From positions 3,251,501 through 3,315,500 of the forward strand of contig NZ_CP162414.1 in assembly GCF_040932005.1 (NCBI RefSeq): DNA of 64,000 nt, in the 5' to 3' direction. The DNA is from Aestuariibius sp. HNIBRBA575. Its GTDB lineage: Bacteria; Pseudomonadota; Alphaproteobacteria; Rhodobacterales; Rhodobacteraceae. This document shows positions 27,419 to 37,652 of this stretch, piece by piece; position 1 is the stretch's first letter, and each line of letters starts with the position of its first letter. The translations under genes were made by a program, and so were the position numbers. The notes under the pieces were generated by a model, which saw only the letters and a program-made list of their open reading frames with translations, was not told where the DNA came from and made no database searches.

Positions 27419-29275
27419 CTATTCAGCTGCGTCCTGCGTGGCAATAAACCCACCCGATTGGCGGTTCCAATAGCGGGTATACAGCCCATTCGCCGCAAGC
27501 AAGTCCTCGTGGCGGCCTTCTTCGACAATGTGGCCCCGATCCAGCACGATTATGCGATCCATAGATGAAATCGTCGACAATCGGTGCGCAATCGCCACAA
27601 CGGTTTTGCCTTGCATGGCATTTTTCAACGCGTCTTGGATGGCGGCCTCAACTTCGGAATCCAAGGCAGAGGTCGCTTCGTCCAGCACCAAAATTGGCGC
27701 ATCCTTTAACATTGCCCGGGCCAGCGCGATCCGTTGGCGTTGCCCCCCTGACAATTTGACCCCACGTTCGCCCAAATGCGCATCCATTCCGATACGCCCG
27801 TTTTGGTCGCGCAGATCCTTGATAAAGTCATCTGCCTTGGCCCGTTTCACCGCATTCTCTATTTCGGCGTCGCTGGCATCGCTGCGTCCATAAATGATGT
27901 TGTCACGCGCAGATCGGTTAAACATCGCCGTTTCTTGGGTCACCATGCCGATTTTCTGACGCAGCGAATTTTGCGTGACCAAGGCGATGTTCTGACCATC
28001 GATGGCAACGTGGCCGTGTTCTGGGTCGTACAGCCGCAACAAAAGCGACGCCAATGTTGATTTCCCAGCACCAGACGCGCCGACAATACCCAGTTTTTCG
28101 CCCGGCTGAATAGTCAGCGACACTTTTTTGATGCCGCCCACATCAGACCCATAAGCAAAGGTCACATCGCGAAATTCGATTCCGCCCCGGGTCACGTCCA
28201 ATTGCGTCGCGTTTTTTGCATCGACCAGTTCGTGCGGCGGGGTCAGACTGCGCAGCCCGTCTTCTATTTCGCCCAGCGCGCCATAGATCGACATCAATGT
28301 CCAACTGACAAAGCCGGTCATCTGGCTTAGTCGGATCGACATTGCGCCGATGGCCGCCAGATCACCTGAACTTGCCGCACCGGATTGCCATAACAGCAAT
28401 CCCTGCCAAATCATCGCAACCGGCAGAATCCCCGCGATTGTTATCATTGCACCACGCATGCCAACGGCCATTTCGGCCCATGTGATCGCCGCATTTCGAA
28501 ACGACATAGCGGCATCAACCGTGCCGCGATCTTCGTGGTCGTCACGCGCAAACAATTTGACCGTCTTGATGTTGGTCACAGTGTCAACAATCTGGCCCGT
28601 CACCGCGGCACGGGCATTTGCGCGGGTTTTGGACCGCGCACGCACACGCGGCAGGAAATACCGCAATGTCAGCAGATAAAGGACAATCCAAATCACCACC
28701 GTCACGCCCAGCTGCGCGGACACTGCCCCACTGAGCAAAACCATGCCCAGCGCGGATGAAAACGCAAAGACAATCACGTTGACCGCATCTGTGACCACTT
28801 GGGTTGTGGCCGATGCGGTCTGCATTTTCTTTTGCGCCAAACGCCCAGCAAAATCGTTGTCAAAGAACGTCACCGAATGGCCAGATGCGTATCTATTCAG
28901 GCGCAAAAGGACCTGATTGTGCAGATTTGGGGCCAGTGCGATGCTCTGCATGATCGACGCAGTGGTAAAGGCCAAAGGCCGCAGGACCATCACCAAAAAC
29001 ACCGCCGCAATGATCAGGCCCAGGTTTTGCGACCAAAACCCATCCGGTCCCATGGCTGTGGCATCAATTATGCGGCCCAGCGCGTACATCATCAACGATT
29101 CCGTCGCGCCGCCAAACATAAACCCAACACAAGCAAACGCCAGAACCAGCCAAAGCCCCTGCATCGACCATAGAATAAACGCAACCAGCGTGCGGGGTGG
29201 CGGCGTTTTCGCGGGTTGTTCAGGATCAGCTAAGTTTCCGGCCCATTTTGCAAACCGGCTTGCCTCAATACTCAT
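27419..29275 (-). CDS. ABC exporter, fused permease and ATPase (second of pair)
   Basis: A 618-aa half-transporter: six membrane segments (about 30-320) and a C-terminal ATPase with Walker A GASGAGKST, Q-loop TQETAMF, signature LSGGQRQRIALARA, Walker B ILVLDEATSALD and H-loop AIAHRLST, all intact. Substrate unknown; multidrug, lipid or peptide export are all possible. It overlaps the upstream exporter by 4 nt, so the two are made together and may form a heterodimer. Confidence 0.9.
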   Translation of the reverse strand: MSIEASRFAKWAGNLADPEQPAKTPPPRTLVAFILWSMQGLWLVLAFACVGFMFGGATESLMMYALGRIIDATAMGPDGFWSQNLGLIIAAVFLVMVLRPLAFTTASIMQSIALAPNLHNQVLLRLNRYASGHSVTFFDNDFAGRLAQKKMQTASATTQVVTDAVNVIVFAFSSALGMVLLSGAVSAQLGVTVVIWIVLYLLTLRYFLPRVRARSKTRANARAAVTGQIVDTVTNIKTVKLFARDDHEDRGTVDAAMSFRNAAITWAEMAVGMRGAMITIAGILPVAMIWQGLLLWQSGAASSGDLAAIGAMSIRLSQMTGFVSWTLMSIYGALGEIEDGLRSLTPPHELVDAKNATQLDVTRGGIEFRDVTFAYGSDVGGIKKVSLTIQPGEKLGIVGASGAGKSTLASLLLRLYDPEHGHVAIDGQNIALVTQNSLRQKIGMVTQETAMFNRSARDNIIYGRSDASDAEIENAVKRAKADDFIKDLRDQNGRIGMDAHLGERGVKLSGGQRQRIALARAMLKDAPILVLDEATSALDSEVEAAIQDALKNAMQGKTVVAIAHRLSTISSMDRIIVLDRGHIVEEGRHEDLLAANGLYTRYWNRQSGGFIATQDAAE

Positions 29276-31116
29276 TCCGCTTCCTCTTCGGCCCCTAAGA
29301 ACCCGCCTGACTGACGGTTCCAGAACCCGGCATATTGCCCGTTCAACTGCAGCAATTCCTGATGGGTGCCTTGTTCAATGATGCGCCCTTGGTCCATGAC
29401 AACGATCCGGTCCATACGGGCAATCGTCGACAACCGATGCGCAATCGCAATCACGGTTTTGCCCTCCATCAATCCATAAAGCGTGTCTTGAATGGCTGCT
29501 TCCACTTCGGAATCCAGCGCCGATGTCGCTTCGTCCAGTAACAAGATCGGGGCGTCTTTTAGTAACACACGCGCAATCGCGATCCGCTGGCGTTGCCCGC
29601 CCGACAGTTTGACACCCCGCTCACCGACCTGAGCGTCATAACCCCGACCGCCTTTGCTATCCTGAAGGGTCATGATGAAATCATGCGCCTCGGCCCGTTT
29701 GGCGGCGGCAATGATGTCGTCCTCGGTTGCATCTGGGCGGCCATACAAAATGTTCGCACGCACAGATCTATGCAGCAGCGAACTATCCTGTTGCACCATG
29801 CCAATTGCCAGTCTCAAACTGTCTTGGGTGATGTTGGATATATCGTGCCCATCGACCCTAATTCTGCCCGTTTCAGCGTCGTAGAACCGCAATAGCAGCT
29901 TAACAAGGGTCGATTTACCGGCACCCGACCGCCCGACCAAACCGACCTTTTCACCGGCGGCAATCGACAGGCTAATCTGATCCAAACCGCCTGTGCCTTT
30001 GCCATAATGATGTGACAATTGTTCAATCTCAATCGCACCGGGCCCCGCTGGCAAAGGCTGGGCACTGTTTTGATCCAACAGCGTGATGGGCTGCGAAATG
30101 GTTTCCATCCCTTCGGACACGATACCCAAATTCTGGAACAGATTTGTCACCGCCCACATGATCCACCCCGTCATCGCGTTTAGGCGCAAAGTCAGCGAAG
30201 TCGCAGCCGCAACGATCCCAACAGTCGCATTTCCGCCGAAATAGAGCCACATCGCCCACCCCACGACACCAAGGATCAAGAGCCCGTTCAAAAATACCAG
30301 AACCACATCCATGATCGTATAAAGCCGCATTTCCGCTTGGAATGTTGATCTCGTTTTTTCGATCGCTTCGCGTGCATAATCCAATTCTTGGTCATGATGG
30401 GCGAACATTTTGACAGAATGGATGTTGGAATAGCTGTCCACAACACGGCCCGTCACTTCGGATCGCGCATCGGACGCAGCCTTGGATGCAGGACCAACCC
30501 GTTTGATCGTCCACCGCATTAACAAAAAGTAAAACCCAAGCCAGATCATCATTGGGATCATCAAACGAGGGTCAGCACCCGCCAGCAAAACCGCTGCGCC
30601 GATGACGTAGGCTGTGGCAAAGGTCACCGCATCGAACAGCTGAAAAATCACCTCGCCTGCGGCGGGCGGCGTTTGCATAATCCGATTGGCAATGCGCCCG
30701 GCAAAATCCTCTTCGAACCACCCCACGGACTGACGCAGAACATGTTTATGCGCGCGCCAACGTACGATCGTGCCAAAATTCGGCAAAATCGCATTGTTCA
30801 GCAATCCCACATCGACGATTTGCAACAACGGGCGCAAAAACAGAATGAAAAGAGCCACCAGAATAAATTCTGTCCCGTGATTGGCCCAGATATTGCCGGG
30901 GTCCCCAACGGACAGCAGATCAACCATGCGGCCCAGATACCAAATCAGCCACAGCTCAACGCCGGCAACGATCACGGACATCACCCCGGTGGCCCAAAAC
31001 ACTTTGCGAAAGGGCTTCATGTAGCTGCGCAAAAATGGCCACAGCTTTTTGGGTGGTGAATCTATCGCTGAATAGTCTTCGAATGGGTCAATGAGGTTTT
31101 CAAAATACTTAAACAC
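29272..31116 (-). CDS. ABC exporter, fused permease and ATPase (first of pair)
   Basis: A 614-aa half-transporter resembling its downstream partner: six membrane segments, then an ATPase domain with GRSGAGKST, LSGGQRQRIAIARV, ILLLDEATSALD and IAHRLST. All catalytic residues look intact. The start is GTG at 31116 with AGAGGA 8 nt upstream. The stop overlaps the next exporter's start (ATGA). About 53 bp separate it from cca upstream. The pair's partnership is inferred from overlap and similarity. Confidence 0.9.
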   Translation of the reverse strand: MFKYFENLIDPFEDYSAIDSPPKKLWPFLRSYMKPFRKVFWATGVMSVIVAGVELWLIWYLGRMVDLLSVGDPGNIWANHGTEFILVALFILFLRPLLQIVDVGLLNNAILPNFGTIVRWRAHKHVLRQSVGWFEEDFAGRIANRIMQTPPAAGEVIFQLFDAVTFATAYVIGAAVLLAGADPRLMIPMMIWLGFYFLLMRWTIKRVGPASKAASDARSEVTGRVVDSYSNIHSVKMFAHHDQELDYAREAIEKTRSTFQAEMRLYTIMDVVLVFLNGLLILGVVGWAMWLYFGGNATVGIVAAATSLTLRLNAMTGWIMWAVTNLFQNLGIVSEGMETISQPITLLDQNSAQPLPAGPGAIEIEQLSHHYGKGTGGLDQISLSIAAGEKVGLVGRSGAGKSTLVKLLLRFYDAETGRIRVDGHDISNITQDSLRLAIGMVQQDSSLLHRSVRANILYGRPDATEDDIIAAAKRAEAHDFIMTLQDSKGGRGYDAQVGERGVKLSGGQRQRIAIARVLLKDAPILLLDEATSALDSEVEAAIQDTLYGLMEGKTVIAIAHRLSTIARMDRIVVMDQGRIIEQGTHQELLQLNGQYAGFWNRQSGGFLGAEEEAE

Positions 31117-31169
31117 TGGAACGATCCTCTCGGATCAATTCATAGCGCAGTTATCGCTTAACCTGAACC

Positions 31170-32327
31170 TCAGGTATTTGACAGAAGCGTCGTTTTATCC
31201 AGCGACATGCCTGACGCGATCCATGCCTGTTCCGCCCGTCTGAGAGTATCGCCGATTTCTGGCCCCTTTAAGGAACTTGGCAGGTCCGCAGCAACCAGCG
31301 GAAAAACCTGCGCGGCACCCAGTTTCGCCTCTTCAATCAGATCGGGCTGAACCTCTTGGCCTGACATCGCCGCACGGATGAGCAATATGTCAATCGCCCG
31401 GTCTGCGCCATGCCTGTACCCCAGTTCCATCGCGGATTGCATCGCGCCTAAACCGCCCTGAATTACGCTCAGGTTTTTGGCCTCTTTTCGCGATAAACGC
31501 AGGTTTAGTGTCACATCTTGTCCGCCGATGATGGCCAGACGACGTATCCAGTCAGGGCCAATTTCAGCCTGCTGTTCCACATGAACAAGGACGGCCAATA
31601 GGTCAGGCGCCGCCCCGGGTAGGGCCTGCATCAGCGCACCACAAGCCGCCATAGAAGCGGTCGCCGGCGCTGGATCCTTGGCCAGGAACAGCTTTCGAAG
31701 CTCGGCTCCGATCCGTTCCTTGGATAATTTGGCGATCCCTTCGACATGTTCGGCGCAAGCAGCCAGCCCATCAGGGTCCAGCCCTGCGCCCGGATCACCA
31801 TACCATGCGTGAAACCGGAAAAACCGCAGAATGCGTAGATAATCCTCTCGAATGCGGGCGTTTGGATCGTCGATAAACCGGAAAATCCGCGCATTCAGGT
31901 CGGGTATGCCGTCCAGTGGATCGGCAATTTGTCCACGCGCGTCAGCATAAAGCGCGTTCATCGTAAAATCGCGACGATGCGCATCCTCTGTCAGGGTTTT
32001 GGCAAATGCGACGACAGCACGCCGCCCATCCGTTTCGACATCCCGACGAAAGGTCGTAATTTCATAAGGGATATGGTTTGCAATTACGGTGATTGTGCCG
32101 TGATCTATACCCGTCGGTACCGCGTTGAACCCAGCGCTTTGCGCCAGTTTAATCACCGTTTCGGGATGGGCATCGGTCGATATATCCAGATCATTGACCG
32201 GCTCACCCAACAGCGCATTGCGCACACAGCCGCCGACAAACCACGCCTGATATCCTGCGTTTTCCAGCATTGCGCAGACGCGCTGCGACGTGTCAGAGGT
32301 GAGCCATTCCGCCGTGATTTGGGTCAT
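31170..32327 (-). CDS. cca: CCA tRNA nucleotidyltransferase / poly(A) polymerase-like
   Basis: A 385-aa class II nucleotidyltransferase that adds or repairs the CCA end of tRNA. The catalytic head is AWFVGGCVRNALLGEPVNDLDISTDAHPE, with the two metal-binding aspartates in DLDIS, followed by FTMNALYAD and RIREDYLRILRFFRFHA. The C-terminal helices are variable. ATG at 32327 overlaps the Nudix stop by 4 nt. It lies in a minus-strand run hslO-Nudix-cca. Confidence 0.92.
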   Translation of the reverse strand: MTQITAEWLTSDTSQRVCAMLENAGYQAWFVGGCVRNALLGEPVNDLDISTDAHPETVIKLAQSAGFNAVPTGIDHGTITVIANHIPYEITTFRRDVETDGRRAVVAFAKTLTEDAHRRDFTMNALYADARGQIADPLDGIPDLNARIFRFIDDPNARIREDYLRILRFFRFHAWYGDPGAGLDPDGLAACAEHVEGIAKLSKERIGAELRKLFLAKDPAPATASMAACGALMQALPGAAPDLLAVLVHVEQQAEIGPDWIRRLAIIGGQDVTLNLRLSRKEAKNLSVIQGGLGAMQSAMELGYRHGADRAIDILLIRAAMSGQEVQPDLIEEAKLGAAQVFPLVAADLPSSLKGPEIGDTLRRAEQAWIASGMSLDKTTLLSNT

Positions 32328-32917
32328 GCGTTCATCCGATCCGCAAGCCCGTGCAGCATTCGTGCCGTGGCGCCCCAAATGTAATAAGGACCAAATGGGA
32401 CCGTGTAATAGTGCCGCCATTTTCCCTGCCAACGACGACGTTCGACATGGAATTCCGCTGGATTAGTGACGTTTTTCAGGGGCACCGAAAACACTTCGGC
32501 CACTTCGCCTTGCTCAGCTTGAATGGTGAATTCCCCGTGGATCAAACCCACGACAGGTGTGGCACTAAACCGGGTCACAGTTTCATGGGCGGGCAATTGT
32601 CCAAGGATTTCGACCTGATGTCGCGGCAGGCCAATTTCTTCGTTGGCTTCGCGCAGGGCCGTGTCGGCCAGATCGATGTCCGCGTCATCCATCTTGCCCC
32701 CCGGAAAGGCGATCTGACCGGGGTGATGTTTCAAACGGGCGGACCGTTTGGTTAGGATGACACGTGCATCTTCGGTCACGCCAATCAGAACGGCGGCGGG
32801 ACGCAACACGCGATCTTCAGGCAATGTTACGTCGGGGTTCAGATCAAAATCTGAGGATTCCCCGCCGCCTTGGTTCAAGGCCGCGAGGAGGGTTGATCGT
32901 AGATCAGGCTTCGTCAT
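32324..32917 (-). CDS. Nudix hydrolase, CoA pyrophosphatase type
   Basis: A 197-aa Nudix protein. The UPF0035-like HHPGQIAFPGGKMDD precedes the Nudix box (ALREANEEIGL) near 95-118, the pattern of NudL-like coenzyme A diphosphatases. Its function in cofactor turnover is a family inference. ATG at 32917 overlaps the hslO stop by 14 nt; the stop overlaps cca by 4 nt. Confidence 0.88.
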   Translation of the reverse strand: MTKPDLRSTLLAALNQGGGESSDFDLNPDVTLPEDRVLRPAAVLIGVTEDARVILTKRSARLKHHPGQIAFPGGKMDDADIDLADTALREANEEIGLPRHQVEILGQLPAHETVTRFSATPVVGLIHGEFTIQAEQGEVAEVFSVPLKNVTNPAEFHVERRRWQGKWRHYYTVPFGPYYIWGATARMLHGLADRMNA

Positions 32918-33905
32918 TGGCCGTCTTGGTGGCTTCGAACCCCAATGTTTCGGGTTCGAACACATAATGGGACCCACAAAACTGACAATCGGCGGTAACG
33001 GTGCCCTCTTTGGTGGTCATATGCGCGATGTCCTTGGCCGAATAGATCGACAGGCTTTCGCGTACACGCGCGGGCGAACAGGAACAGCCGAATTTGACGC
33101 TTTGGGCATCAAAGACACGTGGCTTTTCCTCATGAAACAACCGGACCAGCAACTCAGACGGTTGAACCGATGGGCCCACCAGTTCCAAATCTTCGACCGT
33201 ATCCAGCAAGGTATTTGCACGCGTCCAGTTTTCGCCTTCTGCTTCGTCCAAAATATCCGTGGCAGCCAACAGCCCCTCTTCGCCGGTTGGCTCTTCTTTG
33301 TTGGCCAAAGGCGATGCTTTGGGCATTTGTTGCAGCATAACACCGCCTGCCCGCCAGCTTTCGACGCCGCCCGCTAAGGTCGATTTGCCAAACGACAATT
33401 GGAACCGAGTCGGCAATTGTTCCGATTGCGCGAAATAGGTTTCCGCACAGGCGGTCAGCGATCCACCCGCAATTGGCGTGATGCCCTGATAGGGTGTGTT
33501 GCCTTCGCCTTGGTCGATCAGAATAGCAAAATAACCCTTGCCGATTTCGTCAAACGGCGTGCCGGAATTTAGCAAACGCTCTGCATCATAGGATGCATAG
33601 GCGCGGATGCGCGCAGGTTTACCATCCTCGGTTGGGCCATAATAATCGGTCGCGATAATCCGCGCGCCACCATCACCACGCACCTGCAATGACAGTTTCC
33701 ACCGCAGTTTGATCGTTTGACCAATCAGCGCCGTCAGCAGCGCCATTTCAGCAACCAATGCTTCGACGACGGGGGGGTAATTGTGCTGCTCCAGCACTTG
33801 ATCCAATACGCCATCCAACCGCGCCACGCGGCCACGGATATCAGAAGCGTCCAACTGAAACGGCAACACAGTGTCGTCCCAAGCAATTTGCGATCCCAGA
33901 TTCAT
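32904..33905 (-). CDS. hslO: Redox-activated chaperone Hsp33
   Basis: A 333-aa holdase that is switched on by oxidation. The N-terminal domain (to about 225) precedes a linker and a C-terminal zinc site with CSC near 275 and CQFC near 307, four cysteines that form disulfides under oxidative stress. ATG at 33905 has AGGA 6 nt upstream; two upstream in-frame starts lack this. It is divergent from a Nudix gene across 79 bp and starts a compact operon with the CoA pyrophosphatase and cca genes. Confidence 0.94.
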   Translation of the reverse strand: MNLGSQIAWDDTVLPFQLDASDIRGRVARLDGVLDQVLEQHNYPPVVEALVAEMALLTALIGQTIKLRWKLSLQVRGDGGARIIATDYYGPTEDGKPARIRAYASYDAERLLNSGTPFDEIGKGYFAILIDQGEGNTPYQGITPIAGGSLTACAETYFAQSEQLPTRFQLSFGKSTLAGGVESWRAGGVMLQQMPKASPLANKEEPTGEEGLLAATDILDEAEGENWTRANTLLDTVEDLELVGPSVQPSELLVRLFHEEKPRVFDAQSVKFGCSCSPARVRESLSIYSAKDIAHMTTKEGTVTADCQFCGSHYVFEPETLGFEATKTANDEA

Positions 33906-33984
33906 AGGGTTTCCTAACCAGTTCAGGATTGGCATACCGCGTCCATATAGGTGCGGCAAGTCGTGGTCCAAGGGGGCGAGTGTC

Positions 33985-34416
33985 ATGAGACGTTTTGGAG
34001 AGGCCGTCAAGAGCGGTCAAAAATACACGATCCGGCCGGGGGCCTATGCGATTTTGCCCAAATGGGGTGGCTTGCTGTGCACGCTGGAACGGCTGGAAGA
34101 TTGGGAAGTGCAGCTGCCCGGTGGCGGAATTGATCCCGGAGAAAACCCAATTGCCGCCCTGCACCGCGAAGTGTTTGAAGAAACCGGCTGGAAAATCGCC
34201 ACCCCGCGCAAAGTTGGGACCTATACACGGTTCTGCTATATGGCGGAATATGACCTGTGGGCGCAAAAAGTGTGCCACATTTACACGGCCCTGCCCGTGC
34301 GCAAACATTCCGACCCGTTGGAATCCCATCACACGGCGTTGTGGCTATCCCCAGAAGAAGCGCTAACACAGCTTGCCAATTCCGGGGATCGTCATTTTTT
34401 GCAACGCGTGATCTAG
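33985..34416 (+). CDS. Nudix hydrolase of unknown substrate
   Basis: A 143-aa protein with a full Nudix box in LPGGGIDPGENPIAALHREVFEETGW at about 48-73 (quoted motif shortened: GGGIDPGE, REVFEETGW). The rest shows no substrate hint. ATG at 33985 follows AGGGGGCGAG. It is divergent from hslO. The stop overlaps the convergent membrane protein gene by 4 nt. Confidence 0.85.
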   Translation: MRRFGEAVKSGQKYTIRPGAYAILPKWGGLLCTLERLEDWEVQLPGGGIDPGENPIAALHREVFEETGWKIATPRKVGTYTRFCYMAEYDLWAQKVCHIYTALPVRKHSDPLESHHTALWLSPEEALTQLANSGDRHFLQRVI

Positions 34417-35186
34417 TCGATCAGCGGTCTCTTCTCGACGAGATGACCATACAAAGTTGTCAATGCACTGAGGCCAATCATGAACGTAAACCAGTTGATA
34501 ACAATGCTAAGAATGTCCCGCACAACAACCTGACCAATCATTATTGGTACAAAGCTCGCGGCGACATTCAGAACGGCAAGGAAAAACGCAAATACAAGGA
34601 CGTCCTTGCTGACCCCAGAAGTTTTGCTCCACGAAGCGCCGATACCAAAATTTTCGTCCTCATTCAGCGCGATGGCAGGCAGACACAACGCGCAACGCAT
34701 CCATAAAAATCCAGCAAGCGTTCCCATTAAGATACCCGCGAGCACCCCACTTATGCTGAATTGCAGGATATCTTGTTGCCCGTTCAGGGCCGCTTCTTCT
34801 AACGATGCCCAAAACAATGCGCTAACAATTGTCGAAATTATCATAGACGGGATCATCAGAATAAGACCGATCAAAACCGAGGTCCAAAAATAGGCGCCGA
34901 TGCGTTTGTCACCCAAACGCGGAATCCATCTGGGAAACTCTTCTTTTAAAACATACCGATGCCAGGTGATCGCGATCAAGGGAAACAAGACAATACACAT
35001 TATCAAGATTGCCGGGACCAGAAAGAGTAGCACAGGCGAAGGTTGACCAAGCGATTGGTCCCAACCCATTATGATGAGAACAAACATCCCTGCTAAAATC
35101 AACATCGGAACCAAGGTTGCTCTGAGTGCTGCGTGCAAGTTTCCTGTGACCATTTGAAATGCGTGTTTAAATAGCTTCCAACCCAT
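34413..35186 (-). CDS. Multi-spanning membrane protein, unknown
   Basis: A 257-aa integral membrane protein with about five or six hydrophobic segments: VPMLILAGMFVLII, PVLLFLVPAILIMCIVLF, the region IGLILMIPSMIIS, the stretch VLAGILMGTLAGF, the segment VFAFFLAVLNVAASF, and the last near the C-terminus. No motif I recognise. ATG at 35186 is chosen; the preceding SD is weak. It lies between the Nudix gene (convergent) and argG (divergent). Confidence 0.78.
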   Translation of the reverse strand: MGWKLFKHAFQMVTGNLHAALRATLVPMLILAGMFVLIIMGWDQSLGQPSPVLLFLVPAILIMCIVLFPLIAITWHRYVLKEEFPRWIPRLGDKRIGAYFWTSVLIGLILMIPSMIISTIVSALFWASLEEAALNGQQDILQFSISGVLAGILMGTLAGFLWMRCALCLPAIALNEDENFGIGASWSKTSGVSKDVLVFAFFLAVLNVAASFVPIMIGQVVVRDILSIVINWFTFMIGLSALTTLYGHLVEKRPLID

Positions 35187-35217
35187 ACCAATCTCAGTAA
35201 TTCTTTCGGACTTATGG

Positions 35218-35234
35218 CATTGCAGACCGCAATG
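35218..35234. repeat. Small inverted repeat upstream of argG
   Basis: CATTGC - AGACC - GCAATG, a 6-bp perfect inverted repeat in the 118-bp divergent gap between the membrane protein gene and argG. It could be an operator; no recognised regulator consensus. Confidence 0.3.
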
Positions 35235-35304
35235 ATTCAACGCCCATCTTGCCCCGCGCCCCAAAACCCGTTAGGCCCCTTTCGTCATTGAACGGAGACC
35301 TGCG

Positions 35305-36522
35305 ATGTCCGCGCCTAAAAAAGTCGTCCTCGCCTATTCAGGTGGGCTTGATACGTCGATCATTTTGAAATGGCTTCAAACCGAATACGGTTGCGAAGTT
35401 GTCACCTTTACCGCTGACCTTGGTCAGGGCGAAGAGTTGGAACCAGCACGCAAAAAAGCCGAGATGATGGGCGCGTCTGAGATTTACATCGAAGACCTGC
35501 GCGAAGAGTTCGTGCGCGACTTTGTGTTCCCAATGTTCCGCGCCAACGCCCTGTACGAGGGTCTGTATCTGCTGGGCACATCCATCGCACGTCCGCTGAT
35601 TTCCAAACGTCTGGTTGAAATCGCTCAGGCCACAGGTGCCGACGCCGTGTCCCATGGCGCCACCGGCAAAGGCAACGATCAGGTTCGGTTCGAACTGGCC
35701 TGTTACGCCCTGAACCCTGACATCGCTGTGGTTGCGCCTTGGCGTGAATGGGACCTGTCCAGCCGAACCAAACTGATTGATTTCGCTGAGAAACATCAGA
35801 TCCCGATCGCCAAAGATAAACGCGGCGAAGCACCGTTTAGTGTGGATGCCAACCTGCTGCACACATCGTCCGAAGGCAAAGTTCTGGAAGATCCCGCAGA
35901 AGAAGCGCCAGAATATGTGCACCAGCGGACCGTCGCCGTTGAGGACGCGCCAGACACGCCAGAAATGATCGAAGTGACCTTTGAAAAAGGGGACGCAGTT
36001 GCGATCAATGGCGAAGCGATGTCCCCCGCGACCATCCTGACCAAGTTGAACGAACTGGGTGGCAAACACGGTATCGGTCGGCTTGATCTGGTGGAAAACC
36101 GGTTTGTTGGCATGAAATCCCGCGGCATCTATGAAACGCCCGGCGGTACGGTTCTGCTAGAGGCGCATCGCGGCATCGAACAGATCACCCTGGACAGCGG
36201 CGCTGGTCATCTGAAAGATTCGATCATGCCGCGCTACGCAGAGCTGATCTATAACGGATTCTGGTATTCGCCAGAGCGTGAAATGCTACAGGCCCTGATC
36301 GACAAATCCCAAGAGCACGTGACCGGCACCGTTCGGGTTAAGCTTTACAAAGGTGCGGCGCGCACTGTTGCACGTTGGTCCGATCACAGCCTCTATTCAG
36401 AAGAGCACGTCACCTTCGAAGACGATCTGGGCGCCTATGATCAAGCGGACGCGCAGGGTTTTATTCAGTTGAACGCATTGCGTCTGAAACTGCTGGCTGA
36501 TCGCAAACGTCGTTTGGACTAA
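35305..36522 (+). CDS. argG: Argininosuccinate synthase
   Basis: ATP-dependent condensation of citrulline and aspartate to argininosuccinate, the penultimate step of arginine synthesis. The 405-aa protein has the pyrophosphatase-type ATP loop SGGLDTS at about 11-17, [14 protein letters not shown] near 117 and SHEGK-type segments. ATG at 35305 follows CGGAGA at 6 nt. It is a single gene with a terminator 30 bp after its stop. argJ is at 8.8 kb, so arginine genes are scattered. Confidence 0.97.
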   Translation: MSAPKKVVLAYSGGLDTSIILKWLQTEYGCEVVTFTADLGQGEELEPARKKAEMMGASEIYIEDLREEFVRDFVFPMFRANALYEGLYLLGTSIARPLISKRLVEIAQATGADAVSHGATGKGNDQVRFELACYALNPDIAVVAPWREWDLSSRTKLIDFAEKHQIPIAKDKRGEAPFSVDANLLHTSSEGKVLEDPAEEAPEYVHQRTVAVEDAPDTPEMIEVTFEKGDAVAINGEAMSPATILTKLNELGGKHGIGRLDLVENRFVGMKSRGIYETPGGTVLLEAHRGIEQITLDSGAGHLKDSIMPRYAELIYNGFWYSPEREMLQALIDKSQEHVTGTVRVKLYKGAARTVARWSDHSLYSEEHVTFEDDLGAYDQADAQGFIQLNALRLKLLADRKRRLD

Positions 36523-36551
36523 ACGCCCCAACGTAAGTGTTGTTGAAATTC

Positions 36552-36582
36552 AAATGCCTCCCTATCGCTGGGGGGCATTTTT
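36552..36582 (+). terminator. Intrinsic terminator after argG
   Basis: 11-bp stem AAATGCCTCCC / GGGGGGCATTT (one G-U pair) with a 7-nt loop and five T. It lies 30 bp past the argG stop and 15 bp before the next gene's start, so the SCP2 gene is probably expressed from read-through or a promoter in the gap. Confidence 0.85.
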
Positions 36583-36596
36583 ATTTCGAGGACATC

Positions 36597-36884
36597 ATGA
36601 CCCTAACTGACCTACTGCCCAAACTGCAAAAGGGCCTGTCCACACGTCCGTTTGACGGATCGTTGAAATTCGATTGCGGCGCGGATGGCGTGATCGTTCT
36701 GGCGGATGGCACCGCGTCGGGACAGGATCGGGAAACCGATTGCACGATCAAAATATCCGCTGGAAACTTGCACAAATTGCTGGCCGGTAAACTGAACCCG
36801 ATGACCGGTGTGATGATGGGCAAGCTAAAAGTGTCCGGCAATGTGGGCGTCGCAATGAAGCTGGGCGACCTGCTAAAGTCCTGA
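36597..36884 (+). CDS. SCP2 sterol-binding domain protein
   Basis: A 95-aa protein made only of an SCP2-like lipid-binding domain: TDCTIKISAGNLHKLLAGKLNPMTGVMMGKLKVSG is the signature region (quoted key parts: TIKIS, GKLNPMTG, GKLKVSG). It may carry lipids or acyl chains; ligand unknown. ATG at 36597 follows GAGGA at 4-5 nt. It sits between argG and msrA. Confidence 0.85.
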   Translation: MTLTDLLPKLQKGLSTRPFDGSLKFDCGADGVIVLADGTASGQDRETDCTIKISAGNLHKLLAGKLNPMTGVMMGKLKVSGNVGVAMKLGDLLKS

Positions 36885-36983
36885 TTTCAATTGTTCCAGT
36901 TGGTAAACAAGACGTGAGTTCACGCGCCGGTGAGTTGCGTAATCTGCGAAGAATCCCCAAGGATCGTCCAAAAGGAGTTCATC

Positions 36984-37652
36984 ATGCAGTTTTCTTTGTC
37001 GACTTTTAAACCCTATATGCTGGGTGCCGCGATTGCGATCGGGGTTGCAATGCAATGTGGACAGGCGCAGGCGCGCGACGTTCAGACCATGGTGGTTGCA
37101 GGCGGTTGTTTCTGGTGCGTCGAAAGCGATTTTGAAAGCGTCACAGGCGTGATCGAAGCGGTGTCTGGCTACACCGGTGGATCCACTGAAAACCCAACCT
37201 ATCGTCAGGTGACCCGCGGCGGTACAGGGCATTACGAAGCTGTGGAAATCACCTATGACGCAGATCGCGTCAGCTATCGCCAATTGCTGGATCTGTTTTT
37301 CCGGTCCGTCGATCCCACGGATGCGGGCGGTCAATTCTGTGATCGCGGTGACAGCTATCGCACGGCTATATTCGTCTCTAATTCAGCGCAACAGGCCCAA
37401 GCAGAGGCTGCTCTGTCAGCTGCGCAATCAGAATTGGGGCAACGCATCGTGACCCCTATTCTGTCTGCCAGCCATTTTTATGACGCAGAGGATTACCACC
37501 AAGACTACTATGAGGGTCGCAATATCGTGGTGACCCGTGCTGGCCCAAAACGCCAATCAGAGGCGTATAAATTCTATCGTGAAGGCTGTGGCCGGGATGC
37601 ACGTGTGCGTCAGCTCTGGGGCAATAACGCACCCTTTGTCGATAACCACTAA
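36984..37652 (+). CDS. msrA: Peptide methionine sulfoxide reductase MsrA, exported
   Basis: Reduces the S-epimer of methionine sulfoxide in proteins. The 222-aa protein has a signal peptide (1-30, ending QAQA), so the mature enzyme is periplasmic. Active site GGCFWC with Cys42 and recycling Cys45, then [14 protein letters not shown] and [16 protein letters not shown] at 36984 follows AAGGAG. A Sec-type MsrA needs periplasmic thiol reduction; no partner is seen here. It overlaps the convergent kinase gene by 4 nt. Confidence 0.93.
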   Translation: MQFSLSTFKPYMLGAAIAIGVAMQCGQAQARDVQTMVVAGGCFWCVESDFESVTGVIEAVSGYTGGSTENPTYRQVTRGGTGHYEAVEITYDADRVSYRQLLDLFFRSVDPTDAGGQFCDRGDSYRTAIFVSNSAQQAQAEAALSAAQSELGQRIVTPILSASHFYDAEDYHQDYYEGRNIVVTRAGPKRQSEAYKFYREGCGRDARVRQLWGNNAPFVDNH

